From NCBI RefSeq assembly GCF_036077095.1, contig NZ_CP107960.1, positions 7,192,001-7,256,000 on the forward strand: a stretch of DNA of 64,000 nt, given 5' to 3'. This document shows, one piece after another, positions 62,940 through 64,000 of this stretch (its first letter is position 1; every line of letters begins with the position of its first letter). Origin of the DNA: Streptomyces sp. NBC_00376 (GTDB lineage: Bacteria > Actinomycetota > Actinomycetes > Streptomycetales > Streptomycetaceae). The translations under genes and the position numbers were made by a program. The notes beneath the pieces were generated by a model. The model was not told where the DNA came from. It saw nothing but the letters and a program-made list of their open reading frames with translations, and did not search any database.

Positions 62940-64000
62940 ATGCCCGCATCACCGAGCACCGCACGGGCCATCAACGACCGGCTCGCCCTGCGACTGCTCC
63001 AGCAGGACGGCCCGCTGACGGCCACGCAGCTGAAGACCCTGACCGGCCTCTCCCGGCCCACCGTCGCCGACCTCGTCGAGCGCCTGCAGGGAGCCGGTCT
63101 GATCCGGGTCGTCGGCGAGGCCGGTGCCGAGCGCCGCGGCCCCAACGCCCGGCTGTACGGGATCGCCGCCGACCGCGCCCACCTCGCCGCACTCGACGTA
63201 CGCACCGGCAGCGTCGCCGTGGTCGTCGCCGACCTCCTCGGCTCCACGCTCGCCGAGGCGACCCTGCCCATCGGCAGCGACACCGGCACCGAGGCCGCAG
63301 CCGAACAGGCCGCCGCACTCCTGGAGCGCACCGCGCGCGAGGCCGGCGCCGGTCCGCTGCACAGGGTCGGCATCGGCGCACCCGGGCTGATCGACCCGGT
63401 CACCGGCGAGCTGCGCGACACCAGCGGACTGCCCGCCTGGCACCGGCGGCTGGTGCGGGTACTCCAGCAGCGGCTGCCCGCGACCGTGCTGGTCGAGAAC
63501 GAGACCAATCTCGCCGCCGTCGCCGAGCACCGCGGCGGCGCGGCCGCCGACCACGACACCTTCGTGCTCTTCTGGCTCGGCCACGGTGTCGGCGCCGCCG
63601 TCATGCTGGACGGGAAGCTCCGCCGGGGAGCCTCCGGCGGAGCGGGCGAGATCGGCTTCCTGCCGGTGCCCGGCACGGCCGGTGCACCCTCGGCGCTCAA
63701 CTGCGACGGCGGCTTCCACTCCCTGGTCGGCTCCGCCCCGGTCTGCGAACTGGCCGCCGCCCACGGCATCGCCGTGCCCCCGGGCGCGGCCGAGGGCGAC
63801 AAGGAACCGGGGGCCGCGTCGGCCGTGCGGGCCGCGCTGGCGGGCGAGGGGGACGGTGAGGGGTTCCTGGACGCGCTGGCCGGCCGTCTCGCGCTCGGCG
63901 CCGCCGCCATCGCCGCCGTCCTCGACCCGGGCTGCGTGCTGCTGGCGGGCGAGGTCGGCCACGCGGGCGGCGACGCGCTCGCGGCACGGGTCGAGGAGCG
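62940..64000 (+). CDS. ROK-family transcriptional regulator (3' end cut by window)
   Basis: 353 residues readable from the ATG at 62940 (preceded by GGAAGGATC), open to the edge. Residues ~10-65 form a MarR-like winged helix (ALRLLQQDGPLTATQLKTLTGLSRPTVADLVERL). The ROK domain shows GIGAPGLIDPVTGEL, VENETNLAAVAEH and GHGVGAAVMLDGKLRRGASGGAGEIG. The CxCGxxGC zinc motif expected after the last segment is absent (only one Cys in LNCDGGFHSL), as in some regulator-only ROK proteins. Likely represses the divergent MFS gene and itself in response to a sugar ligand. Confidence 0.88.
   Translation, partial: MPASPSTARAINDRLALRLLQQDGPLTATQLKTLTGLSRPTVADLVERLQGAGLIRVVGEAGAERRGPNARLYGIAADRAHLAALDVRTGSVAVVVADLLGSTLAEATLPIGSDTGTEAAAEQAAALLERTAREAGAGPLHRVGIGAPGLIDPVTGELRDTSGLPAWHRRLVRVLQQRLPATVLVENETNLAAVAEHRGGAAADHDTFVLFWLGHGVGAAVMLDGKLRRGASGGAGEIGFLPVPGTAGAPSALNCDGGFHSLVGSAPVCELAAAHGIAVPPGAAEGDKEPGAASAVRAALAGEGDGEGFLDALAGRLALGAAAIAAVLDPGCVLLAGEVGHAGGDALAARVEE

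Noticed and set aside
62879..63859. 326-codon plus-strand frame overlapping the ROK gene
   Set aside because: Arg/Pro-rich product typical of a shifted frame; the ROK frame from 62940 shows clear HTH and ROK motifs and runs off the window edge.

Overview
The window is high-GC DNA of a Streptomyces-type actinomycete. The signs are strong G/C bias at third codon positions, GTG and TTG starts, rare in-frame TTA codons, ATGA/GTGA-coupled operons and Streptomyces-type families (SCO0930-like lipoproteins, DUF5995, DUF6002). I saw no tRNA, rRNA, CRISPR array or insertion sequence. Function calls rest on recognised motifs and family resemblance; no database search was run.

Layout. (1) 1-9.3 kb: a catabolic island. 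An IclR regulator faces an operon of class III aminotransferase, enolase-superfamily dehydratase, amidohydrolase and SDR dehydrogenase. A Tat-exported beta-helix protein follows. The start of a nearly identical second copy of that beta-helix gene lies inverted at the left edge of the window. Two copies of CTGTTC-N9-GAACAG flank the promoter and are likely IclR operators. A GNAT gene and a DUF5995 gene end the region.

(2) 10.1-40.4 kb: an unassigned non-ribosomal peptide cluster. A leftward operon (luciferase-like monooxygenase, Rossmann oxidoreductase, DUF6002, DUF885 metallopeptidase) diverges from a long rightward operon. That operon holds a free-standing methyltransferase embedded in a broken adenylation subdomain (with two TTA codons), MbtH, a PaaK-like adenylate-forming enzyme, a SufS-like PLP enzyme, and three NRPS proteins (A-T; C-A(Gly)-T-C; A-T-C-A-T). 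It continues with aspartate decarboxylase, an acyltransferase, an intact AsnB, an exporter, two methyltransferases (one CmoA-like), a second AsnB-like protein lacking its glutaminase cysteine, and a type II thioesterase with Cys where Ser is usual. PanD suggests that beta-alanine is a building block. No chain-terminal thioesterase domain is present.

(3) 40.4-59.7 kb: a cell-surface/secretion locus that I regard as the most novel part. It encodes two SCO0930-type lipoproteins, a LysM-type membrane protein, a 2,030-residue protein with a WXG100/LXG-like head and a long NG-rich repeat region, two small WXG100-like proteins sharing a C-terminal motif, a three-ATPase FHA-EccC/EssC protein, a CHRD protein, a DUF1996 protein, and an ECF sigma factor with its zinc-type anti-sigma factor. 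Eight intergenic sites match TGAACC-N16-CGT(G/T), resembling the mycobacterial SigL promoter. They precede the sigma gene and most transcription units of the locus, so the locus reads as one sigma-controlled regulon built around a minimal type VII-like ATPase.

(4) 59.8-64 kb: a nucleobase permease, an MFS transporter and a divergent ROK regulator cut by the window edge.
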